Positions 1 through 15,800 are shown, numbered from the stretch's first letter. The stretch: DNA of 64,000 nt from Chrysomallon squamiferum (GCA_012295275.1 CM022667.1:1463943-1527942), one strand, 5' to 3'. The notes: generated from the sequence alone by a model not told the origin. Numbers and translations: made by a program.

Positions 1-1330
1 TACTATGCTACTATTACTGCTATTATTGCTACTTACACTACCGCTATTGTTACTACTACTATTACTAGTAATTCTATTGTTACTGTTAATACTGTTACTA
101 CTACTACTACCTCTGCTACCTCTGCTACCACTAAAACAACTACTACTGCTTCTACTACTACTGATTCTACTACAACTTCTTCTACTATTACTATTATTAT
201 ACCAGCACTACTATCATTACTTCTACTGAAAATGTTATTGTTGTTATTTAAATAGTAAAGAAAAGAAGAAAAAAACCAGAATGACCCATAAAACATATTT
301 GCTGTTCCAAAAGTTAAAACAAAACTCATTCACTGTTGTTTTCAAAAAAGAACTATAAAAACCAAACAACAGCAACAACAAAAAAAAAAAAAAAATTAAA
401 ATCTTCATTTTTTATTATATTATTTTGTTGTTGTTGTTTATATGGTACATATAAGTATTAGATACCAGATCATTATAAATCAGATCATTTATCATCACCA
501 TCATTATTATTAATATCATTTTTATTACATTGTCATCATATTACATTATTATTGCTATTATTATATTATTGTTCTCCCCATAAGAAAATCATTTATTATT
601 ACTATCATCATTTTCATTATTATATTGTTTATTACATCACATTATCATCAAAATCATCATTCTGTTATTATCATCTTCATTATTATATTATCATAATCAT
701 TTTTAATATTATTATAACTTAATTTCATCAGCCATTTGCTTTTCTTTTACATGTAGTACTTAACAGTCTATTAAATATTACTAATAATCATAAAAATTAG
801 TTCTTAATCATTATCATCAGCACCACCATCATCATCACCATCAACATCATCATCATCATTACTGGAGAAGAAAAAAAAAACACACCCAAAAAACAACAAC
901 AACAAACAAACATTAGGGTCCTACCAGCAAAAAGACACGATCTCTCCCACACAAAGACCACATTTAGTTTTTATCACAATACATCACACACATTAGAGAC
1001 CTTATTACCTGAGATGAAATCACCTAATAAAGATCACTTTTATTACTTTATTTCGAGGCAGGCTTCATATTCAGTGTACTGTTGTACTGTTGTTGGTAGT
1101 GGGTTATTATTTTTTTATTATTATTTAATTGAAGATCCAGATCAGAACTGAAGTCGGTTTGGAAGGAATGTGCAGTCGTTGTCAGTCTGGTCAATGAACT
1201 GTAAAATTAAGACTTTTGTTTTGATTGTAACTGCCAGTGGCCTGATGTGTTATTTTCATATGTTTTTTTCTTGAGGTTTTAGTTTCTGTTTGTTTTTTCT
1301 TTCTTTGTTTTCTTCTTCTTCTTCTTCTCT

Positions 1331-1407
<77 letters not shown>

Positions 1408-1554
1408 TGCATTTTTTAATTTTTTCTTTTTATCACATACATTAATGAACTGATTTGTTAACTCTTTTTCTTTTTTCTTTTTTTTCTTCTTATTCTTATT
1501 TCTTTTTTTTACTTTCTTTTCTTTTTCTTGCTTATTTCTATATTATTATTATTA

Positions 1555-1596
<42 letters not shown>

Positions 1597-3036
1597 GTTA
1601 TATTTATTATTATTATTATTATTTTACAACATTAATTATTCTAAAATATAAATAAAAATGAAGCAAAAAGCTTAAGAAAACCTTTCATATCTAAAATTGG
1701 ATAAAAAAAGACAACAACTCTTTGATAATATCAAAAAATGTTATACTAATGTCTTTGCACGTTCACACATCGAAATTATTCCAGTTGTTCAAACACGAAT
1801 AAAAATACGATTATTTTCCAAAAAGCTTAACATTAATCTCACCTCATTATAGAAACAGATAAATATTAATATGATATTAATATATTTTTCGCACTGACAA
1901 CCAGAGATTAATAAAGCAGATAAGCTGACAGCAGGAACTGTCATATAATGTATTAACCCTTTGAACCCTGGTGCATATAACAACCAAAACAGCTCAACCC
2001 TGTGTCAAAAGTGTCAATTTTACACATGACTTCTTTCAGTTTTATGAAACTCTGTATGGTCCAAATAAACAGAAGGTATTACCTACATCAGCGCAAGGGT
2101 CTTTTTTTTTTTTTTTTGCAGCTAGTTATGATTACGGCTTTTGTATGTTTGGCTGGTGAAGAGACCGTGAGATTCTCATTAACACTTTTGATTTCTGCAC
2201 CCACCTACAGTGATCAGTTATGGCATTCGTGGTATTTTGAATCTCTGATGAATTATATCATATTCTCATCAGTCCCGTACAATAGCTTATTGTGTATTGT
2301 TTGCTCTTGTCACGATTCAGATGTTGGCTGATAATACTGTCTTTGCTAATGATGAAGTCAGAACTGATATATATCTATATATATACATTGAAAGAAAATT
2401 TGAATATATGTAACTAAATAAATATAAATATAATGTAATTAATATAGGAGCAAGTAGGGGTTAATGTAATTGGTAGAATGATGATAATTAAGTTTTATTA
2501 ATATTTTATGTGCAAATCACACAGTAATAAACAGTAACCTAAAAAGCATAATTATACCATTTTGAAAAATAAAACAATTTTCAGAAAAGTTTCAATGAAT
2601 GTTTATACTGTAGGCAATATCTGTAAGTTATTTCTTAATATTATCATTATTTAAAAAAAAAAAAAAATTATAATATTAGGAACAGGAATTTTTAAATTTT
2701 TTATAATCATTTCTCAATTACACATATCACATTCCAACTTTTCATTTCTTTAAATGAAACATTAATTAAAAGATGATTATGTAATTGAATTATTGGCAGG
2801 CTATGGTCTGTTAAAAAAAAGAATTTATAATCAATATTTTGACAAGTAACACACATTTACTGGAGAATGTTTAAATTGTTTTTATTTATACAAGTATTGA
2901 TTTAAAAAAAAAGAAAAACAAAAAGAAATAAAACATCTTTATTATTTCTTCAGCAAATGACATCAGTTGTCATCCATTATTTTGATATATGTATGGAATA
3001 TACATTTCTCATATCTTCCTTAATATAAATATACTG

Positions 3037-3078
<42 letters not shown>

Positions 3079-4514
3079 GTAAGAATACATAGAATGTCTG
3101 TTTCAAAAATGTTATAACTTCTAATCTATGCATGATACATTTATCTGTATAGAATTATGGTATAATTGAAAAACAGTTACAAAATGTATTTCTAGAACTT
3201 CAGAATCGTATTATCTCAGTATCCATAGTGACTGTGGTCATGTTGAAAATTAAGAATCTCCACAATAAATATATTTTAGTATTCAAAAATTATTTTCTCT
3301 TATTCTTTTTACAGATAATTCTATCATGCATAAATCGGACTTTATCAAATAAAAAAATAAAAAATTCTGCTACATGAAATCATAGATTACTTTCATCAGC
3401 CATTTTCTTTCCTTTCACATGTAGTAACAAAACGGTGTATTAAATATTATTAATAATCATTAAAAAAAAAGTGCTGATATTAATTTGTTATTATTTGTAT
3501 TGACCTATGCAACCAATAAGACTGGACATGGTTAAACAACAGACACCATTTCATTAATTTATCTTTTTAAAAATAGACTGGATAGTTTCATTGTCTTTTT
3601 GTGTTTTTGTTGTTTTTTTAAATATAAAAGTTACATCTTTTGTTAAGTTTTGTTCTCATTTTATATAAATGAATTTATTCATGGTTATTTCCTATTGTAA
3701 TATGGCCTGTCTGCATTAATACTGTCCATGTATTTGTTGGAAAATGTAAAATGAATTATCAGGGACATTTATAATAGTGTGCTTTGTGAAATCATGAAAT
3801 AACCTATTACAGTTTGTACAAAGTAAGATGATTGTTGTATTTGGTAAAATAAAATTTTGATAAATATATAGCACAACAATAACCTGACCATTTGTGTTTC
3901 TGTTTTTTTTTTCTTTTCAAGATGCAAATATCCCTACTAGACTGGGTACAAGAAAAAAAAAAAAAATAATAATAAAAATTAAATAAATAAATAAAACTTA
4001 TATAATATAAAGTATTGTTGTTTTTAAATTTTTATTATATTTATTATATATGTAATAAAGAATATACTGGCTAAAACTGGTGGTAAGATACATTCAACAC
4101 AAATATGATTTAAACAATTTAATATTTAAATCTTCAACATGAAGATTACAGAAAACTCAGTAACACGAACTAATTACAAAACTTGATATTACACTTTATC
4201 ACATGACCACTGACCTTGAACTTTGACCTTGAAATAAAAAGTAATATATATTCCTTTATGACCATCATGTTTGGATATTATTTTTAAGCATCATATACAA
4301 TTAAAAAAAAAAATATATATAAAAAAATAAACAAAAATAAACAAAATAAAAAATATTACTTTAGTCACTTTATTTTTGGTAAATTATAAACATACATTAT
4401 TATGGTAAGTAAAAATAAATACATGTAGATAAATAATGTTTCAAACAGAAATTACTTATTGTTTGTTAACAGCTGACTTTGTTTTTATTTTGTTTTTATT
4501 TTGTTTTTTTTCAG
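1..4514. other. Non-coding sequence upstream of the first visible cyclase exon
   Basis: No exon could be supported here. The stretch holds imperfect TAC/CTA and ATC/ATT trinucleotide repeats (1-240, 480-860), a CT/CA microsatellite (about 1311-1407), an ATT array (about 1541-1626), poly-T tracts (for example about 3044-3073) and a 75-bp sequence present twice (724-799 and 3392-3467). The open frames are simple-repeat translations (Leu or Tyr runs). The first cyclase exon begins at 4515 in mid-protein, so this is most likely intron of that gene or its upstream flank; the missing N-terminal exons are presumably left of the window. Confidence 0.6.
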
Positions 4515-5080
4515 CCTCGGAAACAGCGGTTGGCAAGGACGAGGTATGAGAGCAACATGCGTGCATCAGTGAAGGTCACAAAATATCTGGAGACCTGGGG
4601 AATTGATAAACCATTTTCAAATCTGAAAGCTCCATCCATGGTTTCTAAAGTATTGAGTCTGACAGTAAGTCTTAATTTTCTGACACAAACAAGTCTTACA
4701 TATATATTTACATACATACACATACACACATACATACATACATGCATACAGATTGACATTACATACATGTTGTTCATTTTAAAATTCTTTTGTGCAATCA
4801 TACTTTAAAGTAGTATTTCACAAATAGTATATTATACAATATTCAAAGGTAAATATATATATATATATATAAAATGTATAATATAAGAAAATATAAAATG
4901 TATAATATAAGAAAAAATAAAATAATAATGAAAGAAGCAAATCCCAATCTGTAGAAAAGAGTTTACTGAAAATAGTAATAAAATAATAATATTTGTTAAT
5001 GCATTTGGCAATAAAACCAAAAAAAACAACCTGTAACTCAAAGCAAGACTTTATGAACAGTATTTAAAGAAACCACAGTA

Positions 5081-5152
<72 letters not shown>

Positions 5153-5578
5153 CATCATGCAGACAAAATCCTAATAGTATAGAAAAAAAAGATTGACTAA
5201 AATTAACAATATAAAGAAAGAAAGAAAGAAATTAATAAAAAAAGAAAAAGGAATGGTGAAAAAATGTTTTACTTCAAACTGGAAAGAGATGTCTGATTCT
5301 TCTAACAACATATTTATTGAATTGAAACAAATGTCTAAAGTGTTCTGTTAATATGAAAAGAAATGTTAAATGGTTTTGTATTAGAAATTGCATTAGGAAA
5401 ACGTAATTCTGAGTGCTCTTGATTCAGAATTACATTAGGCAAATGACATTTTTTTCCATGATGCTATTTTCCTGAAATCACTTCTGTTTGTTTTAGAGTC
5501 TGGCATTGGTTGATACAAACTTTATCATGCATTCTGAGGGCATTGATCATGGGTGAGTTTCAGTTACTTAATTACTAT

Positions 5579-5609
<31 letters not shown>

Positions 5610-6602
5610 GCTACTAATGCCATTATCTTCATTGTTGTGTTATTGGTATTATTGTTGTCATCATTATTATTATGATTATAACATCATTGTTATTAATTAA
5701 TTAAATACAAATTTGTTGTTTTTTTTTGTTTTTTTGTCATAGATGAATTTCAAAATAAATATGATTTAATTGTTATTTTTTGTTTTGATTTTTTTACAAA
5801 GTACATTATTAGATTACTTTCAAATTATTCTGGGATGTACTGTGTTGTCAAGAACATGTGACCATCACTTGTGTGTCATGACATGACCTTGACATTGCTG
5901 TTGAACTAACTTTTTAAAAATGTCTTCTTCCTTTAAATCTTTAATTATATGTGTGTGCATTTGGATGTGTATATATATTTATATATATATATTTTCTTTC
6001 ATAATTACATACATATATAAACAAACAAAAACATTTACTGAACATTTTTTGTTTTTGTATTAATCATTCTTTTTTTAGGTCCATTAACCAACATAAGCAC
6101 AAAACACTGAAAGATAATCATAAAATTTATTGAGACATTCTGCTATCTTAAATTTAAAAAAAAAAACATTTTAATTTAAATTTCAGTTTGCTGAGCAACG
6201 AACGACTGCTGCAGGACGAGATTAATGCGCAACTGGAACAAAAACTGCAGCACCTGGGAGTGGGCAAGTATGTGACAACAAGAACTGAACATTTCATAGT
6301 TAACCCTTTAGCACTGGGGCAACACACAATTTAACCCCTTAGTTTTGGTACTTAATAGTCCCACAGTTGTTTGAACGTAATATTAATATTTCATCATTGA
6401 TTACCATTGTTTTGTCTTAGCAGTTTGTCTTTTATAAAAGCAAAACAAATAAGAGGATATTTATTTTAACTAATTTTGAACTTGTTCTGATATATAGTAC
6501 CTTTTGTGATTCAAAGAAACACTCTAAATATGTTCTGTATACTTCCAAGTTATTGTTATTATTGTCATTATTATTATATTTATTATTTTGTTATTATTAT
6601 TA

Positions 6603-6649
<47 letters not shown>

Positions 6650-9600
6650 TATTATTGGTATTATTATTATTATTATTATTTTATTATTATTATTACTATT
6701 ATTATTTTTATGCTGTTCAGTTTACCTCTATGAACTGTTTTAATTCTTATTTGCTATCCAATCTTTATTAATAATAAAATATGTAATAAAATATACATAA
6801 TTCACCACAGTATACTCCATTTACAGCAAAACTCACTTTTATTCTACCCACACTGAAAAATGATCCCTCTTGTCTGCAAGTGACAGAAAGAATTAATTTT
6901 ATATAACTAAACTATCTGATGATGTGAAAAATCATCTCTCTTGTTTGTACAAAAATAGTCTGAGGCTATAATAATTATCTGTAACCAGAAACTGTGCCTC
7001 GAATAATAGCTGGTTTTAAAATCTGATATACCAATCTCTCATTTCATTTACATTATCAGTATTACTTAATGAAACTTTCGCTGATTTACTGATGTCATCT
7101 GATATACACAATCACAGACTAAGTAGGGTTTTAATTTGGATGTATGGTTAGGTACATGATCCTGAAATATTAAAATATTTACATGAATTTTCACTTAGAT
7201 TGGAGCCATTTTAATGAAAGTTTCTGACTGTGTTTGAATATTAAAGGTTTTAGATTAAGAAAATCAGAGTTTAAAGAATTATATATGTGATTAAAAAAAT
7301 AAAAAATTAAAATTTGAAAAATCCTTAAAAATATTGGCTAACTTTATTTTATTATTATTATTTTTTTAAATTATCTAAATAACGAAAATAAAGGTAATAA
7401 GATCCAAAAACAGCTCAGTTTTTTTATTGCATTTTTATTTCAAATATTGTTTTTTTTATCACCAAAATTTCACCTTACTTTGGGTGTTGCTATGGAAACT
7501 CTTAATTAGTTGTGTTATGAATACTTGACTTAGCAGTGCTGGAGACAGTTGCTGAATCAACCGAACTGGTATTTAGTTTAAGATGTTTCAAACTTGACTG
7601 TACTTCAGGCATTGCCTTGACAACTCAATTTGAACTGTTATTTCAGGTGTTGCCATGACAACTCCGAGATGACGAGAGTGCTGCTCCAGTTTAAGCAGCG
7701 GGAGAGAGAGAAGAGTTATCTGAGAGAGAAAGACAAAGTGTTCAACTTCCAGCTCGTCTGTGCTGGCTTCATCTTCATCTGCATCATCATCGTACAAACC
7801 ATCATGTTGCCGCGGTAATGCTCGCTTTATAGCTTTTAAGGGAAAAAAAACAAAAAATAAAATCTCAAGCTGTTTATATTAAAATGTTAATAATATTTAC
7901 TCACGAAGTTATATAAGAATATTTAAAATCGGTCATTAAAATTAATTAAACAATCTAACTGCAGTACAAAGTGATCAGCAACTAATACCCATTATTAATA
8001 AGATGGTTTCTTAGTTCAGTATCATCTATACCATAATCCTGGGATTGGAGTAATATGCTGTTATGTAATAGTTTAACTGGATCAGGATAATTTACACTAT
8101 GTCTACTCATCTTCTGTATTTTGACAAGCAGTCCTGCATAACTATAAATTGGAAGTGAAGGGAGGGTATTAAATGATTTTGTTCATTTTCAATGTGTGTA
8201 TCTTTGTAAAAAAAAAAAAACAGTTATTTTATATGAGGTTTTCTTTTCAGTATTTTGGTTGTTAGAAATAATTAATTTTGGTTTGATTTATTTTTACTGG
8301 GGAAATTATTTATTTTGTGATATTAATAAAATTGCTTCTTCTTCTTATTATTATTATAATTATTACTGTTTTTATCATCATCATCATCATCATCATTATA
8401 ATTATTGTTAAAGTAGTTTTATTACCTATTTGTTATTATTCAGGAAAGACAACTCCATTTGCCGTTTCTTTCTTTTCAGAGTAACTTCCCTGTTTGTCAC
8501 AGGAGCCATTGGTTTCATTGTGTTTGTAATATTATCTCTCATAGGATTTTCAGAATCTTTCTTGTCATGTGACTTTTATAGACGGGTGAGGAAGCCATTT
8601 TGTTTTCTAAAAGTACAAAGACAGAGGCATTCACAGCCATATTAGTATTGCTTGTGACTGAGAGAGAATTATTATTTTGTTTGTTTAGTTTTAATTTTTT
8701 TTTTTTTTTTTAAATAAAGAATAGTAGTTATAGAAAGAAAGTTTAAATTGTGATAAAAACATATACATATGCACACATACACATAAAAACATGCACACAC
8801 TCACAAATGAAAACATACATACAAACAAATAAAAAAAATTCACTTAGACATTTTAATTCATCCTCTGATTAAATATACTATTTTTCGCAAAGAAATAGAT
8901 GACTATGGAAATTAATTAAATCTACTGTTTTTATTCTTTTTCAGGTTCACTGTGATAAACTGGTGACTATTCTAATTAGACTAAATCAACACATCACAGT
9001 AAAACTGAGCACTAGACTGGTTCTTGCTCTCTGTTGTATGGGACTGGTTCTCTTTGTAGCCAGTATCAGCATTGTATTTATCCATTTATAGTAAATTCAA
9101 GACTGAATGAATGAATCAGTTAATCAAAGAATGAAGGACTGAAGCAATGAATGAATCATTGAATCAGAAATGGAATGTTTGAATCAATGAATGATTGAAC
9201 AAAACAATGAATTATTGAATAAATAAATGAATCATTGCATTAAACAGTTAATTAAATCAAGAATTTAATGATTGAGTAAAGAATGAGTTTTTGAATTAAT
9301 GAATAAATAATTGAATAAAAGAATGAAGGATGAAATGAAAGAATGAATGATTGCATAAAGAATGAAGAATTTTATAACATTGTTTTTAACCTTTTTCTTA
9401 TTAAAATAATAAAAATCATTTGTAAGTAATTTAAAAAAAATGTATTTTGATTTTCAGGTAAATTGTGATGAATCTGTTTTGTCAACATCTTTTAATTCTT
9501 CTAATGCTACCAGTGATGTGAGCAGTCTATGCAAATATCCCAATGTAAGTAAATACCTCATTCTTTAATAATAATAATAATAATAATAGTAGTAGTAGTA

Positions 9601-10729
9601 GTAGTAGTGGTATTGGTAGTTGTAATAGCAGTAGTACCAGCAGTAGTAATATTAGTTATGATAATAATAATAAAAGTAATAGTAGTAGCAGTAAAAATAA
9701 TAATTAAATTATTTTGATAATATAGTAGTACTAGCAATAATAATAATAAAAAACTATAATTATAATAATTACAGTAAGATTAATTGAATAAGTATACCAA
9801 TGGTGAGTAGTAGTAGTAGCAGTACCAAGAATAAATTAAAAATAATAAAATAAAAATAAAATTAATATAATGATAATAATGAACAGTAGTAGTGGACTTT
9901 ATATAATGGTTCCCTTAAACATCGTAGAACTGTAACAATGTTAACTATAACACCATTTAAATACAACACCAGTAGCACTACTACTAATAAAGTAAACAGC
10001 TTCCTTACACCTTTTTCTACTTTATTATCAGCAAAGGTTGATTTCTTAGAGTCAAACAATCACATTTATTTAGATGTTTTATTCATACAGGCACAGATAC
10101 ATAATGAAAAATATATATGTTTTTATAAAAAATATTTTTTTATTTCTAATTTCATACAATTATTATTAATATTATTATTATTATTATTATTAATTTTTTA
10201 TAATTTCAGTATTATGTATTCTGTTTCCTGCTCAGTCTCACTTCCTGTACAGTGTTTGTTCAGCTGAGTTATCTCATCAAGCTTGTTGTCATGACGATAG
10301 CAGTAGTAGCATACAATGTACTTATCCATGTTGGACGACAGGATCTCTTCAACATGTATGATCTTCAAATCCAGGAACAAATGTAATTTATATATCTTAA
10401 TAAATCTTACATATATATATATATATAATAAAAAAGAGAATATATATATATATATATATATAATAAAAAAAAGAATATATATATATATATATATTCTCTT
10501 TCTTATTTTTTTAAAGTTAAGAATATATTATGTTTAGTTTTCAATATAATCTTCAGATGTTAAGTTCGGTTTTTCAAACTGGTTTTGTTTTATTGTCGAC
10601 TTCTGTTATAAGATTGGTGAATATTTATTACAGTTTAATCCTAAAACTTAGATAATTTTATGAAAAAAGGATTTCATATGCCAGTTAGATATTGTTATTT
10701 CATCATCATCTTCATCATAATCATAATTA

Positions 10730-10793
<64 letters not shown>

Positions 10794-12249
10794 AATAAAG
10801 GTATTTTACTAATTTGTATGAAGAAAAAGAACAAAAATATAAAAATATACATATTTATTATGGATGGGTTTAACATTTTCAGTTTGTAGGTCATATTAAC
10901 AATTTATTTCATTGTGATCTTTTGGTATCTACAAGTCTTATGTACCTTTATATGTATTTTTATTGCAGGTCTGGGAATTATCTGAATTTACGAATGTGTG
11001 CTTCCATATATCTGATAACCATGTACATAACATTGCAAGCCCTTGACAGACAGGTCAGTGAGCGATCATTTGCATAAATATACAGAGTCAGCCATTTTGT
11101 TTTAGAAGACAACTGATGAATTGAAATGCAGACATTTTGAAATATTTTATCTGAAGTGAAATTATTTTGAATCATTAAAATAGCACTGTAATTTCTATTG
11201 CTGTCATTTCTAGGATTTTTCTCTGTATACAAATGATTATGCAGATTCAGGAATTTTGTTTTATAAATTAACAGGAGTCTGTAGGCAGACATTCTGAAGT
11301 CAGAAGTAGAATTATTTTAATGATTTAAAATAATAATGAAAATTTTGAAACTCTCATCTCTATTATTACATCTCTTCGTCTCCACTGATAATTTACATAA
11401 TTATACAGAGTTAGCCATTTTGTTTTATAAGTTAACCAGAAATTGCAGGCAGCCATTTTGGAATGCTTTATTTCAGAAATTACTTTGAATCATTAAAATG
11501 ACAATGCAAATTTTATTGCTGTCATTTCAAGTATCACAAAGTTCTGTAAATATTAATTTTCTTACAGTTCAGGTTGTTATTAATAAAAATCATAATTTCA
11601 GTAATAAATTTAACAAATTTAGAATCCAAACAGTGAATAAAAACCATTTTAGAATTCTGTTTACAAGTCATGTTACTTATACCAGTAATGACAGTAATTA
11701 CAAATTTAACACATATTCAGTCCAAAGACAGGTAAAGCTAGAAACCATTTCAGAGTTTGGTTTTGTATCTTTAGCTTACTTTGAAATACATAAACAAAAT
11801 TTCTCTTTCTTTGTAATGTAAACTGAATATTTCTGTTTCTTTTGTACCTTAGATAGATTACATATTAACAGAAACAATATTTCTGGTTTGTTTGTGTTGC
11901 AGATTGAGTATACTAACAGAATGGACTATTTGTGGAAAGTGCAGAAGGATACAGATGAGATTAAGGTTACAGCAGCCATCAACAAGATAATTCTGGGAAA
12001 TATTCTGCCAGTTCATGTAGCTGAATATTTTCTTAGATCGTCAAGAAAAAATGAGGTAATTCATATATATTATTCTGTTTTAATTGTAAGTTGAAGAGAA
12101 AAGACAAAATCAGGTAATCTGTATTTACTAAACATTGAAGAAAAAGATATTAATATACATCACTTAATAGTAAATTTAATAGCTCAAGGAGTTATCATGT
12201 AGCTTGGTATTTTCACTTTTTTCAAGGCATTGTTTTGTATACATATATG

Positions 12250-12296
<47 letters not shown>

Positions 12297-12789
12297 AAAA
12301 CAATGGCTTGAAAAAAAGTGAAACAAAATACACTAATACATACTAGTTTATATTTACAAAAACAAACTGAAGAAAAAAGACATTAATACATACATACTAC
12401 ACTAATTTTATTTAACAAAGAAGTACATGAAGGTTGGTATTTTCACTTTTTTCAACACCATTTCATACATAAGGTATATATAAAAAAGTAAAAGTTAAAT
12501 AAGAATAAGAGTAATCTTATTTTAATAATGTTCAATATAGACTGAGTAAATAATTGCAAAGTCTGTCAGGACTTTTTTAAACTTTGCTTAAAGAAGAGAA
12601 AAATGGATCCTGTTATTTTATTTCCCTACTTTATTATTAGCAACTGTTGGTTATGAAGATTGATATATTTAACAATCTTACTGAAGTATGCAAAGTGCAT
12701 TTAATTTTTTTTTTTTTTTACCTGCAACTTGTTGAAACAAAGAAACAATTGCTTAGATGCAGATAAAATGTCATATTTGTGTTTATGTG

Positions 12790-12849
<60 letters not shown>

Positions 12850-15800
12850 CAATGTGACCAATAATTTATTACTAACAATGTTAGTAGTTCAAAATAACAA
12901 ACCAGTGTTATTAAAGCACATGAAATAGGAAATGTAAAAACTGTTTTAATATATACTACTACATTTCATACATCCCAGTACAATTTATTTTCTTTATTTT
13001 CTAAACTCATTTCCAGGACCTGTATCATCAGTCGTACCTGGATGTCAGTGTCATGTTTGCCTCCATTCCAAATTTCAAAGATTTCTACCAGCAAAACACA
13101 GCCAATCAGAATGGACTAGAATGCATTAGATTGCTGAATGAAATTATTTCTGATTTTGATGTTGTAAGTGTTAATTTTAGTCATACTAGTTACCCATAGT
13201 TAAGAAAATTAATGTGGAAAAAAAAATAAAAATAAAAAATAAAAATGTTGTATGTTTATATGTTTTATTTTTTATTTTTTTAAAATACATACATATACAT
13301 AACAAAGACCATAATATGATCAGTGTCAGTATTGTTATAGCATGATTTCAGAAAATTTTAATACATTTTTTTTTATTATAAATTTTAAATAGTGATTTAT
13401 CTTATACAAATTATGATATTATTTTTAAATATAATGTATTATATTTTATATTATTTATCATATCATTTACCATATCAGTCAGCCATTTTTGTTTTATCTA
13501 AGCAAAACATATTTGTTATTTTTTTTTGTGGTGGTTTATATTTATTTTTATAAATCATTTAGTATTTAAAACTTTTTCCATTCTTTAACACTTATTGAAA
13601 TTACTGTTTTATACCAAATATTTATTATTAATACTTGCATTCTTCTTACTATCTTTTCAGGTATTATTTTTTATGTTAATTTATGCTGTTACAATAATGA
13701 CTGTTATTTTTCTACATTTCAGGATTATTTATTAATTTCTTTTACAAAAAGTATATTAGATCTATTTTTTTTCACATTTATTTATGCTAAAAAATTGTTA
13801 TGTTTTTATCAGACATAGTTGATAAATTGTTATGAATTATGTTTCTGTTTTTGTGTTTTTCAGCTTCTGTCTTTTTCAAAGTTTGTCAGAGTTGAGAAGA
13901 TTAAAACTATTGGCAGTACTTACATGGCTGCCACTGGGCTCCAGCCAGGAATGGAAAACAGAAATGTGAGATTATAATATTTAAAAAAATATTTACATAT
14001 ATATATTGTCAAACAATATAAAAAAATATGAAACAAACAGAATTAAAAAAAAGAAAGAAAAAAGTAAAAATAAAACGAAAACAGAAATGTGAGATAAAAA
14101 TAACAGATTATAATATTTAAAAAAATATTTATATATATATATATTGTCAAACAACATAAAAGAATATGAGACAAACAGAATTAAAAAAAAAAAAAAAAAA
14201 TAAAAATAAAACACTGACGAAACAAATGAATTAGAAATATTTTTAAAGACCTTCAAGTGAAATGAGATATTTTTGTTTCTATATATTTAGTTCTCTGTTT
14301 ATTTATTTATTTATTTATTCATTTATTCATTTATTTATTTATTTTTTTATTATTTCATCATTTCAGTTATTTATTTATTTATTTATTCATTCATTCATTC
14401 ATTCATTCATTTTTTTTTAATTATTTCATCATTTCTTTTATTTATTTGTTTGTTAGTTCATTCATTTGTTTATTGGTGTCTTCCTTTCTTTCTTTCTTCC
14501 TTCCTTCATTTGTTTATTTATTTATTACAGGAACCCGCAGACTGTGAATCAAATTTGGTCACCATGACAGATTTTGCCCTTGCCATGTTGTCAGCGCTGA
14601 TCAAACTAAACACACATTCCTTCAACCAGTTCCAGCTTAGAGTAGGTCAGTGTATGAATTAATCTGTACAGTTTTTAATCACATCTTAGAGCAATTTATC
14701 ATTCCAGCAACTGCTCCATATCAGATTTAACAAAGGCTGTGGTAGGTAAATGTACTGTTTGTGGGTTGGTGCTTATTAAAAATCATTTACTGCTAAATTG
14801 AAAACAAATAACCCATGAAATGATGGCAGAATTGATTTTTCTCACATTTTCTAATGGTATTTACTCTCCTGTTCATGGGATTGTGCATATAAATGATAAT
14901 TTGCTGCTAAATTGAAAAGAGTATCCCATGAAGTGCTTGCAGCAGGGTTTTTTTAATTATTTATTATTTTTTTTAATGGTATTAACAGTGGACTAATTGT
15001 TATTATCATTATCATTATTATAATGATGATGATGATGATTATTATTTCTTTTATTATTATTATTATTATTATGATTATTATTATTAATATGATGATGATG
15101 ATGACGATTATTATTTCTTTTATTATTATTTTTATTATTTTTATTATTATGATTATTATTATTATTATGATGATGATGATGATTATTATGATGATGATGA
15201 TGATGAAGTTGATGATTTATTTATTTATTTTTCAAAGGTATTAACAGTGGACCTGTGACTGCTGGGGTTATAGGAGCGAGAAAGCCTCAGTATGACATCT
15301 GGGGTGACACAGTTAATGTCGCAAGTCGAATGGAGTCTTCAGGAGAAGCAATGAAAATTCAGGTCATTTTAATATCAGTCTGTTTATTCTAAAACAATTA
15401 TTTAGACACTGGCTTGAAATTCACGTTTTTGACTTCATATTCCATTACAATTTGTATTCTTAATGTTTAATATTACCATTAGTTCAGTTAATATTACTGA
15501 TATTATAATTAGTTCAGTTAATATTACAGATATTATCATTAGTTCAGTTAATATTATTAGTTCAGTTAATATTACCATTAGTTCAGTTTTGTCTTAAAAC
15601 TGTGCTATTATTGATATTAATATTGCTGTTACTGTTTGTACAGTAGTTACTTCTTCTACAACTATACTATTATTAATGTTACAACCACTTGAGATGTTAC
15701 TAGTAGTAATAACTAGAAATAGTAATAGTAGTGCTAGTGCTAGTAGTAGTAGTGGTATTACAGATGATAGTATAGTATAAGTAATAGTGTAGTTATTACT

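Noticed and set aside
2002-2331. 109-residue plus-strand ORF
   Set aside because: No recognisable domain and no splice context; it overlaps a TTAA-CCCTTT terminus and is more likely decayed repeat DNA.
11498-11821. 107-residue plus-strand ORF in a cyclase intron
   Set aside because: Composition is that of intron DNA and part of it lies in the third copy of the 155-bp repeat.
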